The notes under the pieces are model-generated. The model had not been told where the DNA came from, did not search any database, and saw only the letters and a list, made by a program, of their open reading frames with translations. A DNA stretch of 49,701 bases. It comes from Gammaproteobacteria bacterium (lineage in GTDB: Bacteria; Pseudomonadota; Gammaproteobacteria; Coxiellales; Coxiellaceae). The first letter of the stretch is position 1. Every line of letters begins with the position of its first letter. A program made the position numbers and the translations under genes. Location: assembly GCA_023266215.1 (NCBI GenBank), contig JAHFRQ010000016.1, positions 1 through 49,701 of the forward strand, read 5' to 3'. Positions 35,723-47,268 of this stretch are shown piece by piece.

Positions 35723-37159
35723 TTATTGTAATTTCTTCTTTAGCAATTCATTTAATTGCTGCGGATTGGCTTTGCCTTTGGTGGCTTTCATCGCCAATCC
35801 CACAAAAAATCCGAACAATTTATCTTTTCCTGATTTATAATCCGCATATTGTTGCGGATTGCCCGCAATAATTTCATCGATAATTTTTTCGATTTCAGCA
35901 GAGTCTGTAATTTGCTTTAAATTATTTTTTTCAATAATTTCATCGGCTGAGCCACCGTTATTAATCATTGATTCGAATACTTGCTTGGCAATATTATTCG
36001 AAATAGTATTGTCAGCAATTCTTAAAATTAATTCGCCCAATTGTTTTGCGCTCACGGGAGATTGATCAATACTTACATTATTTTTATTTAAGTAAGCTGA
36101 TAATTCACCTGCAATCCAGTTGGCCACTAATTTTGGTTTTGCATGTAAAGCGGTTTTTAAAGCGCTTTCAAAATAATTTGACACATCGCGATCATTGGCA
36201 ATAAAAGCCGCGTCATACTCATTCAAATCATATTCTTTTTTAAGGCGATCGCGCTTTTGAGAGGGCAATTCGGGTAAGTTTTTTCTGATTGATTCTAAAA
36301 ATTCATCTGAAACCATAACCGGCAATAAATCAGGATCGGGAAAATAGCGATATTCTGGTGCATTTTCTTTGGAGCGCAAACTATGTGTTGCATCTTTCGC
36401 TGGATCATATTGACGTGTTTCTTGAATAATTTTTCCGCCAGATTCTAAAATTTCTTTTTGTCTTTCTATTTCAAATATAATAGCGCGTTCGACAAATTTA
36501 AACGAATTGACGTTTTTAATTTCAGCACGCGTGCCAAATTGCTCGTCACCCAATTTTCTTAAAGAAATATTCACATCGCATCGAAAAGAACCTTCTTGCA
36601 TGTTGCCATCTGATATTCCCAAATAGCGCACCAATTGATGCAGTGTTTTTAAGTAGGCAACTGCTTCTGATGCGGATCGCATTTCAGGCTCGGACACAAT
36701 TTCTAACAGCGGCGTTCCGGCACGATTTAAATCAATGCCAGATGAATTGGGTAGATCTTCGTGTAAAGACTTTCCCGCGTCTTCTTCTAAATGCGCGCGC
36801 GTTATATTAATTGTTTTTTCCGTATTATTTTCTAAAATTATTTTTAGTTGACCTTTGCCGACAATGGGTAAATCATGCTGAGAAATTTGATAGCCTTTGG
36901 GCAGATCAGGATAAAAGTAATTTTTACGCGCAAAAACACAGCGTTGATTGATATCGGCATTGACCGCTAAACCAAATGTCACCGCTAATTTGACCGCTTC
37001 TTTATTTAAAACAGGTAAAACACCGGGCAGCGCTAAATCAATCGCGCAAGCTTGTGTGTTGGGTTCTGCGCCAAAAGCCGTTGATGCACCTGAAAATATT
37101 TTTGTTTTTGTGGCCAATTGAACATGCACTTCTAAGCCGATTACTGTTTCCCACGTCAT
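35723..37159 (-). CDS. gatB: Asp-tRNA(Asn)/Glu-tRNA(Gln) amidotransferase subunit B
   Basis: Encodes 478 aa. GatB phosphorylates misacylated tRNA and receives ammonia from GatA. '[19 protein letters not shown]', '[15 protein letters not shown]' and '[16 protein letters not shown]' are its signature blocks; the C-terminal YqeY-like tail ('[28 protein letters not shown]') binds tRNA. It is last in the gatC-gatA-gatB operon, 9 bp after gatA. Presence of gatCAB implies that Gln-tRNA and/or Asn-tRNA is made by the indirect route. Confidence 0.97.
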   Translation of the reverse strand: MTWETVIGLEVHVQLATKTKIFSGASTAFGAEPNTQACAIDLALPGVLPVLNKEAVKLAVTFGLAVNADINQRCVFARKNYFYPDLPKGYQISQHDLPIVGKGQLKIILENNTEKTINITRAHLEEDAGKSLHEDLPNSSGIDLNRAGTPLLEIVSEPEMRSASEAVAYLKTLHQLVRYLGISDGNMQEGSFRCDVNISLRKLGDEQFGTRAEIKNVNSFKFVERAIIFEIERQKEILESGGKIIQETRQYDPAKDATHSLRSKENAPEYRYFPDPDLLPVMVSDEFLESIRKNLPELPSQKRDRLKKEYDLNEYDAAFIANDRDVSNYFESALKTALHAKPKLVANWIAGELSAYLNKNNVSIDQSPVSAKQLGELILRIADNTISNNIAKQVFESMINNGGSADEIIEKNNLKQITDSAEIEKIIDEIIAGNPQQYADYKSGKDKLFGFFVGLAMKATKGKANPQQLNELLKKKLQ

Positions 37160-37168
37160 GATAAACCT

Positions 37169-38620
37169 CTAAAATTCTTTTGGTGATTTTTGATGCCAAT
37201 CTGTATTCAATTGAAATTGATGCGCTGCATTTAAAATTTTACTTTCATCAAAATGTTTTCCAATTAATTGCAGACCAACAGGTAAGTTATTGCTAAAGCC
37301 CGCAGGAATAGATATTGCAGGTAATCCAGCGAGATTAACAGCAATCGTAAATATATCTGATAAATACATAGCAACCGGATCTTTTGATTTTTCACCCAAT
37401 TTAAAAGCAGGCGTTGGCGCCGTTGGCGTTAAAATTAAGTCCACCGATTTAAAAGCAGTTAAAAAGTCTTCTGTAATTAATCTTCTGACTTTTTGGGCTT
37501 TGATATAATACGCATCATAAAATCCAGACGATAAAACATAGGTGCCAATCATAATTCGGCGTTGCACTTCAGAACCAAAACCTTCGGAGCGTGATCTTTT
37601 GTATAAATCATCTAAATTTTTAGGATCAGTGCAGCGATAACCATAACGCACGCCATCGTAACGCGCTAAATTAGAAGACGCTTCTGCAGGCGCTAAAACA
37701 TAATAAACAGAAGTCGCCAAATTGGTATGCGGCAAACTGATTTTTTTAAATTTTGCACCCAGCTTTTCAAATATTTTAATCGCATCTTGAATAGATTGAT
37801 CAACGCCAGCGTCTGTGCCGCCCGCAAAATATTCTTCAGGTAATCCAATGGTGAGATCTTTAATATTATTATTTAAATTTTGCGTGTAGTCGGGCACAGG
37901 TTGGTTAATACTGGTTGAATCTTTTTCGTCGTGTCCTGCAATGACGTTTAATAATAAAGCAGCATCTTGTGCGCTTAATGATAAAATTCCCGCTTGATCT
38001 AGGCTCGATGCAAAGGCAATCATGCCGTATCTTGAAACGCAACCATAGGTTGGTTTTAAGCCTGTAATGCCGCATAAAGCGGCAGGTTGTCTGATGGACC
38101 CGCCGGTGTCAGTGCCGGTTGCAATCGGCGCAATTCTGGCTGCAACACACGATGATGAGCCGCCAGAGGATCCGCCGGGTGTGCATTGTAAATCCCAAGG
38201 ATTTTTAACGGCACCATAAAAACTTGTTTCATTGGATGAGCCCATTGCAAATTCATCCATGTTGGTTTTACCCAGCATAACCATGCCTGCTTGATTGCAT
38301 TTATCAATAACAGTTGCATTATAAGGCGCAATAAAATTATCAAGCATTTTTGAGCCGCAAGTTGTTTTAACGCCCGCTGTGCAGAAAATATCTTTTTGTG
38401 CGATGGGAATGCCTGTTAATGGATCTGAATTTCCTGATGCGATTTTTTTATCTGCACAATCTGCTTGTTTTAATGCATTGTCTGCAGTAACTGTAATAAA
38501 ACTATTTAATTGCGGATCTAATTTTTGAATACGATCTAAATAAAATTGTGTAAGTTCGCGACTCGATATTTTTTTAGTGTGTAATTCTTTTGATAATTCT
38601 GAAATGGTTTTGTTATGCAT
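37169..38620 (-). CDS. gatA: Asp-tRNA(Asn)/Glu-tRNA(Gln) amidotransferase subunit A
   Basis: Encodes 483 aa of the amidase-signature family. It releases ammonia from glutamine. The catalytic triad is visible: Lys in '[12 protein letters not shown]', cis-Ser in 'GGSSGGSS', and the nucleophile in '[12 protein letters not shown]'. It starts 3 bp after gatC. Confidence 0.97.
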   Translation of the reverse strand: MHNKTISELSKELHTKKISSRELTQFYLDRIQKLDPQLNSFITVTADNALKQADCADKKIASGNSDPLTGIPIAQKDIFCTAGVKTTCGSKMLDNFIAPYNATVIDKCNQAGMVMLGKTNMDEFAMGSSNETSFYGAVKNPWDLQCTPGGSSGGSSSCVAARIAPIATGTDTGGSIRQPAALCGITGLKPTYGCVSRYGMIAFASSLDQAGILSLSAQDAALLLNVIAGHDEKDSTSINQPVPDYTQNLNNNIKDLTIGLPEEYFAGGTDAGVDQSIQDAIKIFEKLGAKFKKISLPHTNLATSVYYVLAPAEASSNLARYDGVRYGYRCTDPKNLDDLYKRSRSEGFGSEVQRRIMIGTYVLSSGFYDAYYIKAQKVRRLITEDFLTAFKSVDLILTPTAPTPAFKLGEKSKDPVAMYLSDIFTIAVNLAGLPAISIPAGFSNNLPVGLQLIGKHFDESKILNAAHQFQLNTDWHQKSPKEF

Positions 38621-38623
38621 ATA

Positions 38624-38920
38624 TTATTCCGCCTCAACAAATTTGGGCACAATATAAAGTCCTGCCAATGATTCGGGTGCGTTTTGTAAAAATAAATCGC
38701 GCTGATTTTTTTCTGTTACAATGTCCTCGCGCATTGGCTGTGGTACATCGATAGAATGAGAGAGCGGCTGAATGCGATCTGTGTTTTCATGACCCATTTT
38801 TTCAACCAGCTTCATAATATTATCGAGATCTTTTGTAAGCGCCAATAATTTTTCGTCAGAAAAATTCAATTTAGCCAAATCGGCTATTGTGGCAATATCC
38901 GATGTTTTCAGTGTTGACAT
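38624..38920 (-). CDS. gatC: Asp-tRNA(Asn)/Glu-tRNA(Gln) amidotransferase subunit C
   Basis: Encodes 98 aa. It wraps around GatA and GatB to stabilise the complex. 'IATIADLAKLNFSDEKLLALTKDLDNIMKLVEKM' and the later 'DVPQPMREDIV' are typical. ATG 38920 is chosen because GGAG lies 6-7 nt upstream; the longer frame to 38953 has no ribosome site. It is divergent from mreB across about 115 bp that must hold both promoters. Confidence 0.94.
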   Translation of the reverse strand: MSTLKTSDIATIADLAKLNFSDEKLLALTKDLDNIMKLVEKMGHENTDRIQPLSHSIDVPQPMREDIVTEKNQRDLFLQNAPESLAGLYIVPKFVEAE

Positions 38921-39012
38921 GTCTGTCTCCAGAATTTTCTGCAAGGTCGCCATTATAGCGTTGAGACTTCTCGACTTCCAGGCAAATTTCAGTTAAATTT
39001 ACCACTGAATAA

Positions 39013-40077
<1,065 letters not shown>

Positions 40078-40106
40078 ACAGAGAATAAGAGGGTGAGGGT
40101 TATTCC

Positions 40107-41006
40107 ATCAAGCGAATTTTCCATAGAACATCAGGGCCCGGTTTGCGGGCCTTATTTTTTGTTTTGCTGTCAATTTTTCTATTGATTTGCGATCAGCGCT
40201 CGATAAAATTTCATGCCGTTCAGACACGAGTCGCCTCTATTATTGCTTATCCATTTTTAATTATCGTGGATTCGCCCACTCGTTTTTTTCGCTGGACCAA
40301 TAATAATCTTACAACGCAGCATAATTTGCTGATTCAAAATGAAACACTCCAAACACAAGTTATTTTACTGCAAGCTCAATTACAAAAATTGCTCGCACTT
40401 AAAAGTGAGAATGCACAATTACGCGGATTGCTGCAATCAACATCGCAAGTGGACGGAAAAGTAAAAGTGGCGCGCTTACTGGCCGTTTCTCTGGATCCCA
40501 ATATGCAACAAATGGTCATTGATCAAGGTGCAAAACAGCAAGTAGAAATGGGCCAGCCAGTGTTAGATGCCAACGGCGTGATGGGACAGGTTGTTGAAGT
40601 GGGTGATTATACCAGCAAAGTATTACTGATTACCGACACAAGATCCGCCGTGCCCGTTGAAGATGCGCGCGACCAAGAGCGTGCTGTCGCCGTGGGTTTG
40701 GGCAGCTCTGGTGAATTGGAATTGCTGAATGTCCCTGAGATCACACAAATTCAAGTCGGCGATAAGTTTGTGACATCAGGATTAGATATGCGTTATCCCG
40801 CAGGGTATCCCGTTGGCATTGTAGCGCAAATAAAATATAACAAGGATGATCATAGCAAGGAAATTATTTTATCACCTGCTGCACAAATAAATCGCGCAGA
40901 GCAAGTACTAATTGCTTGGCCTCGCAAAAATAAATTACGAGAAGCGGTGCAAAATCAAATACAAAAGAAATTACCTAGTTTAATATTATCGGTGAAAAAA
41001 CCATGA
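40107..41006 (+). CDS. mreC: rod-shape protein MreC (non-canonical AUC start proposed)
   Basis: Encodes 299 aa if started at ATC 40107. MreC links MreB to wall enzymes across the inner membrane. The frame upstream of TTG 40143 is open back to a stop at 40086 and reads 'IKRIFHRTSGPGLRALFFVLL', which aligns with the start of E. coli MreC ('MKPIFSRGPSL...'). No ATG, GTG or TTG exists before 40143, but ATC 40107 has GAGGG 7 nt upstream. Membrane helix about 17-33, coiled coil about 60-105, then the beta domain with 'GVMGQVVEVGDYTSKVLLITD'. The TTG start would remove the conserved N-terminus. Confidence 0.9.
   Translation: MKRIFHRTSGPGLRALFFVLLSIFLLICDQRSIKFHAVQTRVASIIAYPFLIIVDSPTRFFRWTNNNLTTQHNLLIQNETLQTQVILLQAQLQKLLALKSENAQLRGLLQSTSQVDGKVKVARLLAVSLDPNMQQMVIDQGAKQQVEMGQPVLDANGVMGQVVEVGDYTSKVLLITDTRSAVPVEDARDQERAVAVGLGSSGELELLNVPEITQIQVGDKFVTSGLDMRYPAGYPVGIVAQIKYNKDDHSKEIILSPAAQINRAEQVLIAWPRKNKLREAVQNQIQKKLPSLILSVKKP
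40135..40158 (+). terminator. terminator-like hairpin within the start of mreC
   Basis: GGCCCG (40135-40140) pairs with CGGGCC (40146-40151) around GTTTG and is followed by TTATTTTTTG, the form of an intrinsic terminator. It lies inside the proposed mreC reading frame, about codons 10-15. It could reduce transcription of mreCD relative to mreB unless a ribosome covers it. Confidence 0.55.
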
Positions 41007-41482
41007 AAAATAATATTATAGCGCCCATGCTGATTTCTTTTTTGATGGGAATTTTATTAATGCTAATGCCGTTGCCGCATTTGATCAATTGGCTTCGACC
41101 CCAGTGGATTTTTTTAATTTTATTATTCTGGGTTGTGCGAGAACCCGATTTTTGCGGTATAGGAACTGCTTGGATGCTGGGATTATTCACAGATTGTTTC
41201 ATGGGAACACCGCTCGGGTTGCACGCCTTAGTTTATGCTTTTTTAATATATATTGTCCTGAAATTTCATACGCCAGTTTCTAATTTACCGCGCTGGCAAC
41301 AAATGCTGACTATTTTATTTTTTTCCTCTGCAAATTTACTGCTCCAAAAAATGATTTTAAATTTTTCTGGAAATGGATTGCTTCAAATCCATTTTTTTAC
41401 CCCGGTTTTATTGTCGACATTATTGTGGCCGTTAATTTACAAGGTGCTCAATCGATTCAATCCAAGGCGACTTATTTATTAG
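41003..41482 (+). CDS. mreD: rod-shape protein MreD
   Basis: Encodes 159 aa with five or six membrane segments. 'LRPQWIFLILLFWVV' and 'AWMLGLFTDCFMGTPLGLHALVYAFLIYI' match the MreD family. It overlaps mreC by 4 nt (ATGA), so translation is coupled. Confidence 0.94.
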   Translation: MKNNIIAPMLISFLMGILLMLMPLPHLINWLRPQWIFLILLFWVVREPDFCGIGTAWMLGLFTDCFMGTPLGLHALVYAFLIYIVLKFHTPVSNLPRWQQMLTILFFSSANLLLQKMILNFSGNGLLQIHFFTPVLLSTLLWPLIYKVLNRFNPRRLIY

Positions 41483-41495
41483 CGGGTGAGGTTTT

Positions 41496-44324
41496 TTGAA
41501 AGGATTTGCGAGCATTTTTTTTAAACGTCTTTTTAAATCTAGCGCGATTATTTTAGCTTTTACTATTATTATTTCTGCTTTATTGCTGCATCTCCTCTAT
41601 TTTGGATTAAATGCACTGCCGCATAAAAATAAAATTTTTTCAAAATACGCAAGCCAACTGTTTCATCAAAACATCGCTATTCAAAATGTAAAAATACGTG
41701 GCGCTATTATGAGCCCTGTTTTTATAATTGACTATCTTGATTTGCATTCGGTGCATATTCAAGGCATAGCAGTACATATGGATTTGTGGCGCAGTTTATG
41801 GCGTCAACAATGGTTGACGCAAAAAATTGTGATTAAAAACTTAAGTATTAGCGCTGATCATACTGATCTAGATTCATCTAGTATCTTTTCAACCTTAATT
41901 TCAGAAATATTAACACAGCCTAATATTGTTTTGGATCAGATAATCATTATTAATTCAAAGTCGTTCTTACCCGTTAAAAGCTTTAAAATATTAATTCAGA
42001 ATAATCGTCAATACCATTATTTATCTGGGAAAATTAATTTAAATCCCGCGGCGTTTTCGAATCTTATTTTATCACCACTTAATTTTAATATGCGTTTAAA
42101 ATGGTACCAAGATAACGAGACAACTGAGCTTGAATCATCAGAAACCCATGTGAATAATATTGATTTGAATTTATCTGCACATTGGTTTTTAAAATTTGAA
42201 AAAAACAAATCACCCAAGCTTATTTTTTTAGGAAACTTGCAGCTCCCAAAAATTAGTACGTTTTCAGATTACACGCCCAATCATTTATTGTCACCTACTT
42301 TAAATAACTGGCTTAAAAACGGATTAATTTCAGGCGCGCTACCTAATACTAGCTTATTATTTCGCGGCAGATTAGCTGATTTTCCTTTTGATCATAATCA
42401 AGGCCATTTTGAAGCCATTGCAGATTTAAGCGATGTCGAATTACATTTTGCAAAAAATTGGCCTAATGTTAAAAAAATAAATGGCGCGGTGTATGTCGAC
42501 AATCGCTCAATGACTATTAAAATTGCCAATCCGACATTGGCTGGCATGGAAATAAAAAATGTTCAAGCGAGCATTCCAGATTTAGAAAATCCCATTTTAA
42601 CTGTTCAGGCAACAACGGATCCTGATTTTTCATCCGCATTATCATTTCTAAATAAAGCCCCTTTGGCCATTTCAAAAGATCTTGCTGATGTGCGCGGAAA
42701 TGGATTATTGCATGTTCATTTTCAAATGCAATTACCGCTTGATATTAGCAATGCAGAGCCACAAACTAGTGGTACTATTCAATTTTCAAATAATATCTTA
42801 GCGCTACCTAAATGGCACATGAATTTAAATAATCTGACGGGAACCATGCAATTTCAAAATGATAATTTATCAGGAAAAAACTTAAGCGCCACATTATTTA
42901 ATCAACCATTAGTATTAAATATTGCAACACAAAAAAAACCTGTTCGCGCTGTGCATATTAATGTCGTTGGAACAATAGTTGCAGCTGATCTAACAAAGCG
43001 TTTTGAGTTAACTTTGTTAAAAAATATCAAAGGCCAAGCTGCATTTCATGCGGAAGTTATTTTACATGATATAACATCGCCCATTAAAAATACGGTTAAA
43101 TTAATATCTAATCTTAAAGGCATCTCAATAGAAAACTTTCCAGCGCCATTTTCTAAATCAGCATTAACTATTTTGCCACTCAATATCACTTTAAATATAC
43201 AAAGAAATAATATTTTAAAATTATTTGGGAATATATCTAATTGGTTTTCAGGTACTTTTTTATTTTCTCAAAGTGGTGATTTGACGCGATTTATTTCAGG
43301 TGAACTGCAGCATCAAGATTTATATATAAAAATAACACCCGTCAAAACAGGCATGTTGTTTCAGCTTAATGGCAATGATGCAATGGGTGAAATTTTATAT
43401 CCAGACAATAAAAATGAGATAATGACAGCGGATTTTAAGAAATTATTTTTGGTCACCCACGATGCTCTATCTAAAAAAACTATCACGCATTTAGTATTTA
43501 ATCCCGCAATCATCCCTTCGTTAAATATTCACATTGCTGATTTTCGTTTTAATCAGCAGCAAGATGGCGCGGTGATTTTAAAAACATCACAAACAGAGCA
43601 GGGTATGCTTATTCATCAATTTGCTATGCAATCTCAAGCATTTAATTTAAGCGCAAGGGGCTCGTGGCTGAATCAAAAAAACAGTCAAGAGACAGTGTTA
43701 AGTGGAGAGTTTAATTCAGCTGATTTAGGGCAATTTCTATTAACAAGACATGTTTCTGCTCGGCTTAAAAATGGCGCCATTGAATCTACTTTTGCATTGC
43801 GCTGGCCTGGTTCACCGAAAGATTTTGCATTTTCAACCGCGGCGGGTCAAGTTGACATGCGTGTTGGTAAAGGCCGTATTATGCAGCTAGATTCTGAAAC
43901 AGAGTCGAATTTGGATTTTGGAAGATTGCTTAATTTATTTAGCTTAGAATCTTTCTCACAGTATTTATCCCTTAATTTTTCATCTGTTTCTAAAAAAGGT
44001 TTTCAGTTTGATCAATTTAACGGGTTGTTTTTATTTCGCGATGGAAAAATTACGACTAAAAACGCTGTAATGGATGGCCCCTTGGCTAAAATAAATTTGT
44101 CCGGCGTGATTGGATTAGGAGATGAGTCAAATAATATCACGATGATTGTGATGCCCTATGTTTCATCTAGCTTGCCGTTTATTGTGGGCATTGCAGGCGG
44201 TCCTATTGCGGGCGCTGCAACGTGGCTTGTAAATAAATTGGCATCGCCGGCCATGGGACATTTGATGGAGTCAAAATACAAAGTAACGGGCAAATGGAGT
44301 AAACTGAAAATTCAAAAAATATAA
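41496..44324 (+). CDS. yhdP: YhdP-family AsmA-like protein
   Basis: Encodes 942 aa from TTG 41496 (GTGAGG about 6 nt upstream). One N-terminal membrane helix (about 13-35) is followed by a long beta-rich periplasmic part, as in AsmA-like proteins that form hydrophobic grooves across the periplasm and help carry phospholipids to the outer membrane. The C-terminal 'GKITTKNAVMDGPLAKINLSG' and 'PFIVGIAGGPIAGAATWL' are characteristic of YhdP. It is shorter than E. coli YhdP (about 1266 aa). It precedes tldD, as in many gammaproteobacteria. Confidence 0.88.
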   Translation: MKGFASIFFKRLFKSSAIILAFTIIISALLLHLLYFGLNALPHKNKIFSKYASQLFHQNIAIQNVKIRGAIMSPVFIIDYLDLHSVHIQGIAVHMDLWRSLWRQQWLTQKIVIKNLSISADHTDLDSSSIFSTLISEILTQPNIVLDQIIIINSKSFLPVKSFKILIQNNRQYHYLSGKINLNPAAFSNLILSPLNFNMRLKWYQDNETTELESSETHVNNIDLNLSAHWFLKFEKNKSPKLIFLGNLQLPKISTFSDYTPNHLLSPTLNNWLKNGLISGALPNTSLLFRGRLADFPFDHNQGHFEAIADLSDVELHFAKNWPNVKKINGAVYVDNRSMTIKIANPTLAGMEIKNVQASIPDLENPILTVQATTDPDFSSALSFLNKAPLAISKDLADVRGNGLLHVHFQMQLPLDISNAEPQTSGTIQFSNNILALPKWHMNLNNLTGTMQFQNDNLSGKNLSATLFNQPLVLNIATQKKPVRAVHINVVGTIVAADLTKRFELTLLKNIKGQAAFHAEVILHDITSPIKNTVKLISNLKGISIENFPAPFSKSALTILPLNITLNIQRNNILKLFGNISNWFSGTFLFSQSGDLTRFISGELQHQDLYIKITPVKTGMLFQLNGNDAMGEILYPDNKNEIMTADFKKLFLVTHDALSKKTITHLVFNPAIIPSLNIHIADFRFNQQQDGAVILKTSQTEQGMLIHQFAMQSQAFNLSARGSWLNQKNSQETVLSGEFNSADLGQFLLTRHVSARLKNGAIESTFALRWPGSPKDFAFSTAAGQVDMRVGKGRIMQLDSETESNLDFGRLLNLFSLESFSQYLSLNFSSVSKKGFQFDQFNGLFLFRDGKITTKNAVMDGPLAKINLSGVIGLGDESNNITMIVMPYVSSSLPFIVGIAGGPIAGAATWLVNKLASPAMGHLMESKYKVTGKWSKLKIQKI

Positions 44325-44342
44325 TCATGACGAGATAATAAT

Positions 44343-45785
44343 ATGCAAAATACATGGTCCGACATTAAAAACTGTTTATTAGCCCCCGTTAATTTAACTG
44401 AGACGCAATTAGAAAGTGTTTTGGGAAAATCTCTGGGGCCACATATTGACGCAGCTGATTTATATTTGCAGCATGTACAAGCTGAAAGTTGGTTTTTAGA
44501 AGAATCCATTGTAAAAGAAGGTGCCTTTAGCATTGACCGTGGGTTTGGGCTGCGTGTGATGAGTGCTGAAAAAACCGGATTTGCTTATGCCGATCAAATT
44601 GCATTACCTGCAATTTCTGAAGCGGTTAATTCTGCCAAAAATATCGTTAAATCAGGCGGAAATACGAGCATTGCTTTGCCATCTAAAAAAATAATTATTC
44701 CCGCTTTGTATCCTGCGATTAATCCTTTAATTTCAATGACAGATTCAGAAAAAGTAAATTTACTTAAAGAATTAGATCAACTCGCAAGAAGTTTGGATCC
44801 GCGCGTTAAGCAAGTCATGATTAGCCTGTCAGCTTCGCATAATACGATGATGGTTTTAAATACCACTGGATTAATTTCATCGGATGTCAGACCGCTCGTG
44901 CATATTTCAATTCGTATTATTGTTGAAGAAAACGGACGCACTGAGCAAGCAAGTGCAGGTTGCGGCGGACGCGCAGGCTATGAATTATTATTGCTGCATG
45001 ATGCAGCGCGTGCCGAAACCAAGCGCGCGGTGAATCAAGCCATTCAAAATTTACGCGCGATTCCAGCGCCTGCCGGTGTGATGACGGTTGTATTAGGATC
45101 AGGTTGGCCGGGTGTTTTATTGCACGAAGCTGTGGGACATGGTTTAGAAGGTGATTTTAATCGTAAAAAAACATCGGCTTTTTCAGGTCGAATGGGCGAG
45201 CAAGTGGCTTCTGCTTTGTGCACGGTTGTCGATGACGGCACGATTCCGAATCGTCGCGGTTCTTTAACGGTAGATGATGAGGGCACACCAAGTCAGTACA
45301 CTGTGTTAATTGAAAACGGTATTTTAAAAAATTACATGCAAGATAATTTAAATGCGCGCCTGATGGGCATGACATCGACCGGCAACGGCAGACGTGAATC
45401 TTATTCGAGCTTGCCATTGCCGCGTATGACTAATACTTATATGCTTGCTGGAAATAGTTTGCCGGGTGATATTATCGCTTCAGTTGAGAAAGGCATTTAC
45501 GCCGTTGATTTTTCAGGTGGGCAAGTCGACATTACTTCTGGAAAATTTGTTTTCTCAATGAGCGAAGCGTATTTAATCGAGAACGGAAAAATCACCCAAC
45601 CCATCAAAGGCGCAACTTTAATTGGCAATGGCCCTGAAGTATTAAAAAAAGTATCCATGGTGGGCAATGATTTAAAATTAGATTCGGGTGTTGGGACGTG
45701 TGGCAAAGCAGGTCAAACCGTCCCAGTTGGTGTGGGTCAGCCAACTTTAAAAATAGATGCGATGACAGTGGGTGGGCATTTGTAA
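44343..45785 (+). CDS. tldD: metalloprotease TldD
   Basis: Encodes 480 aa. The zinc motif HExxxH is in '[18 protein letters not shown]', preceded by '[14 protein letters not shown]' and followed by 'DDEGTPSQ'. The C-terminal '[42 protein letters not shown]' is diagnostic. With TldE/PmbA (not in the window) it degrades unfolded peptides and matures some microcins. It starts 18 bp after yhdP. Confidence 0.97.
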   Translation: MQNTWSDIKNCLLAPVNLTETQLESVLGKSLGPHIDAADLYLQHVQAESWFLEESIVKEGAFSIDRGFGLRVMSAEKTGFAYADQIALPAISEAVNSAKNIVKSGGNTSIALPSKKIIIPALYPAINPLISMTDSEKVNLLKELDQLARSLDPRVKQVMISLSASHNTMMVLNTTGLISSDVRPLVHISIRIIVEENGRTEQASAGCGGRAGYELLLLHDAARAETKRAVNQAIQNLRAIPAPAGVMTVVLGSGWPGVLLHEAVGHGLEGDFNRKKTSAFSGRMGEQVASALCTVVDDGTIPNRRGSLTVDDEGTPSQYTVLIENGILKNYMQDNLNARLMGMTSTGNGRRESYSSLPLPRMTNTYMLAGNSLPGDIIASVEKGIYAVDFSGGQVDITSGKFVFSMSEAYLIENGKITQPIKGATLIGNGPEVLKKVSMVGNDLKLDSGVGTCGKAGQTVPVGVGQPTLKIDAMTVGGHL

Positions 45786-45868
45786 TCACTGATAATCTTA
45801 ATGCATTTGACTATTAATCTATTGTAGTTTAGTGTTCAAAAACAATTTTAAAATCTCACGAGGTAATA

Positions 45869-46723
45869 ATGAGCGATTTTTGGCAGGAATTTAATACTGA
45901 AAATAAAAATCAAGCAGTAGAATTTCTAGATGATTTTCTAAAAAAACAAAATGCAGTGAATAATGGGAAGCTTAAAGCTAGAATTGGTGAGTTGCTGAAA
46001 AAAGACCACCGATTTATCGAATATGTTTGTTCCTATCGGCATAAAATCAACACTATTTCTGATCTCAATACTATTGTAGATTTTTATGAAGCATTAAATG
46101 CGCTGGGAGTGGCGCTTATTTTTAATTTCGCCAGACCAAAAGAAACCGCTATTCCACGTGATCTCACCATAACGGATATGCGCTCTGCAATGAACCTCGC
46201 AACGTTTGATTTTGCTTCGGGACTTACCAGAACCTCAGTAATCTCAGCAACCGATTTTGTGTTTAATAAACCTTCTCAAGAAATGCTTTCGTTGAGCATG
46301 CGCTCGCTTTCGCAGGTGACAAAATTACTGAAAGACACAACAGAAATTATTGCAATGCCAAAAAATCATGCGCAATTGAGAGAAAAATTATTGGCGCATC
46401 AGAAAAACTTGGCTGATTTTGGAAGTGGAGAAAGAGATTTTGTGAACATTTGTCTTGCAAGTATTTTTGTTTTAGCCTGCGCGTTTACAGCGACGGTGAT
46501 TTTTTCCATGCCGATTGCCGTTGTTCCGACAGCAATAGCTGCAGTGTTTATTTTAGTGCACCATGAAAAAAAAGCTGCTGAATGCGAAACGCTGAGAAAT
46601 GCCCGGTCTGCGATGCTGACATTGACAGCCGGATTGTTCCCTCGTTTGCGAACAAGAATGGAATCTCAAAGGCCATGTTATGATTCACTACCTGGCAATG
46701 GCGCGGTTGGTTGCCTAAAGTAA
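45869..46723 (+). CDS. unknown protein with C-terminal membrane hairpin, paralog 1
   Basis: Encodes 284 aa; the family is not recognised. The first 190 residues are helical ('FLDDFLKKQN', 'DHRFIEYVCSYRHKI', 'DTTEIIAMPKN'), followed by two closely spaced membrane helices (about 191-235) and a short soluble tail. This layout is common in Legionella/Coxiella effectors that insert in host membranes, but here it is only suggestive. A paralog lies at 47719-48581. Two TTAAT words upstream are 16 bp apart, not a PmrA box. ATG with GAGG 6 nt upstream. Confidence 0.65.
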   Translation: MSDFWQEFNTENKNQAVEFLDDFLKKQNAVNNGKLKARIGELLKKDHRFIEYVCSYRHKINTISDLNTIVDFYEALNALGVALIFNFARPKETAIPRDLTITDMRSAMNLATFDFASGLTRTSVISATDFVFNKPSQEMLSLSMRSLSQVTKLLKDTTEIIAMPKNHAQLREKLLAHQKNLADFGSGERDFVNICLASIFVLACAFTATVIFSMPIAVVPTAIAAVFILVHHEKKAAECETLRNARSAMLTLTAGLFPRLRTRMESQRPCYDSLPGNGAVGCLK

Positions 46724-46737
46724 AAAATCATTTTGTA

Positions 46738-46767
46738 ATAACCTTGTCTGAAAAGACTGATTTTTTT
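46738..46767 (+). terminator. weak terminator containing the 14-mer
   Basis: GTCT-GAAA-AGAC (46746-46757) is followed by TGA and T7. The stem is only 4 bp. The left part, ATAACCTTGTCTGA (46738-46751), is the first member of a 14-mer family seen again at 47602, 48596 and 49415. Confidence 0.4.
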
Positions 46768-46848
46768 AAGACCAAAGGACTAAAACACGGTATTGACGAA
46801 AATTCTGTGAAAGTCTAAATTGACAGCTTATAAAATATTTCAAACCTT

Positions 46849-46883
46849 TTTCAAACTCTTGAAATATCCCAAATTTAGGATAT
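46849..46883. promoter_or_regulatory. inverted repeats in the higBA promoter
   Basis: TTTCAA-ACTC-TTGAAA (46849-46864) and ATATCC...GGATAT (46864-46869 with 46878-46883) lie end to end directly before the higB ATG. The second covers its ribosome site (AGGA). HigA-type regulators bind such repeats. Confidence 0.4.
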
Positions 46884-46884
46884 A

Positions 46885-47268
46885 ATGATGAATAAGTCAA
46901 AAAACGCAGTTTTTTTAGGGGATTCTCAGGAGAATCTGCGAGGTTTTCCGGAAGATGTGAAAGATCATATTGGGTTTTCACTGCATCGTGTGCAGCAGGG
47001 TCTAAAACCATTGGGAGACACTAAAATTTTAAAAGGGATAAAACCTGCTGCGGTGGAAATTATAGCATCGCACAATAAAAATACTTATAGAGCTGTTTAC
47101 ACAATTAAAATTGGCGCGGTGGTTTATGTTTTGCACTGTTTTCAAAAAAAGTCGAAATTTGGCATTAAAACGCCCAAGCCAGATATTGATTTAATTAAAA
47201 AGCGTTTGCAAGACGCCATCGAACTTGAAGAATCAAATGGTGAGCAAAATGAAAAATACAAAAATTGA
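46885..47268 (+). CDS. higB: HigB-like toxin (phage Gp49/DUF891 type)
   Basis: Encodes 127 aa. 'FPEDVKDHIGFSLHRVQQGLKPLGDTKILKGIKPAAVEII' and 'TYRAVYTIKIGAVVYVLHCFQKKSKFGIKTPKPDIDLIKKRL' are characteristic of the RelE/HigB group that cuts mRNA on ribosomes. The toxin precedes the antitoxin, as usual for hig loci. ATG 46888 is an alternative start. It overlaps the next gene by 20 nt. Confidence 0.9.
   Translation: MMNKSKNAVFLGDSQENLRGFPEDVKDHIGFSLHRVQQGLKPLGDTKILKGIKPAAVEIIASHNKNTYRAVYTIKIGAVVYVLHCFQKKSKFGIKTPKPDIDLIKKRLQDAIELEESNGEQNEKYKN

Noticed and set aside
40143-41006. mreC starting at TTG 40143
   Set aside because: This start falls in the loop of a hairpin, has no ribosome site and cuts off the conserved N-terminal IF...GP motif.
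45795-45820. Two TTAAT words upstream of paralog 1 as a PmrA box
   Set aside because: They are 16 bp apart and no -10 lies at the spacing seen in the three accepted promoters.
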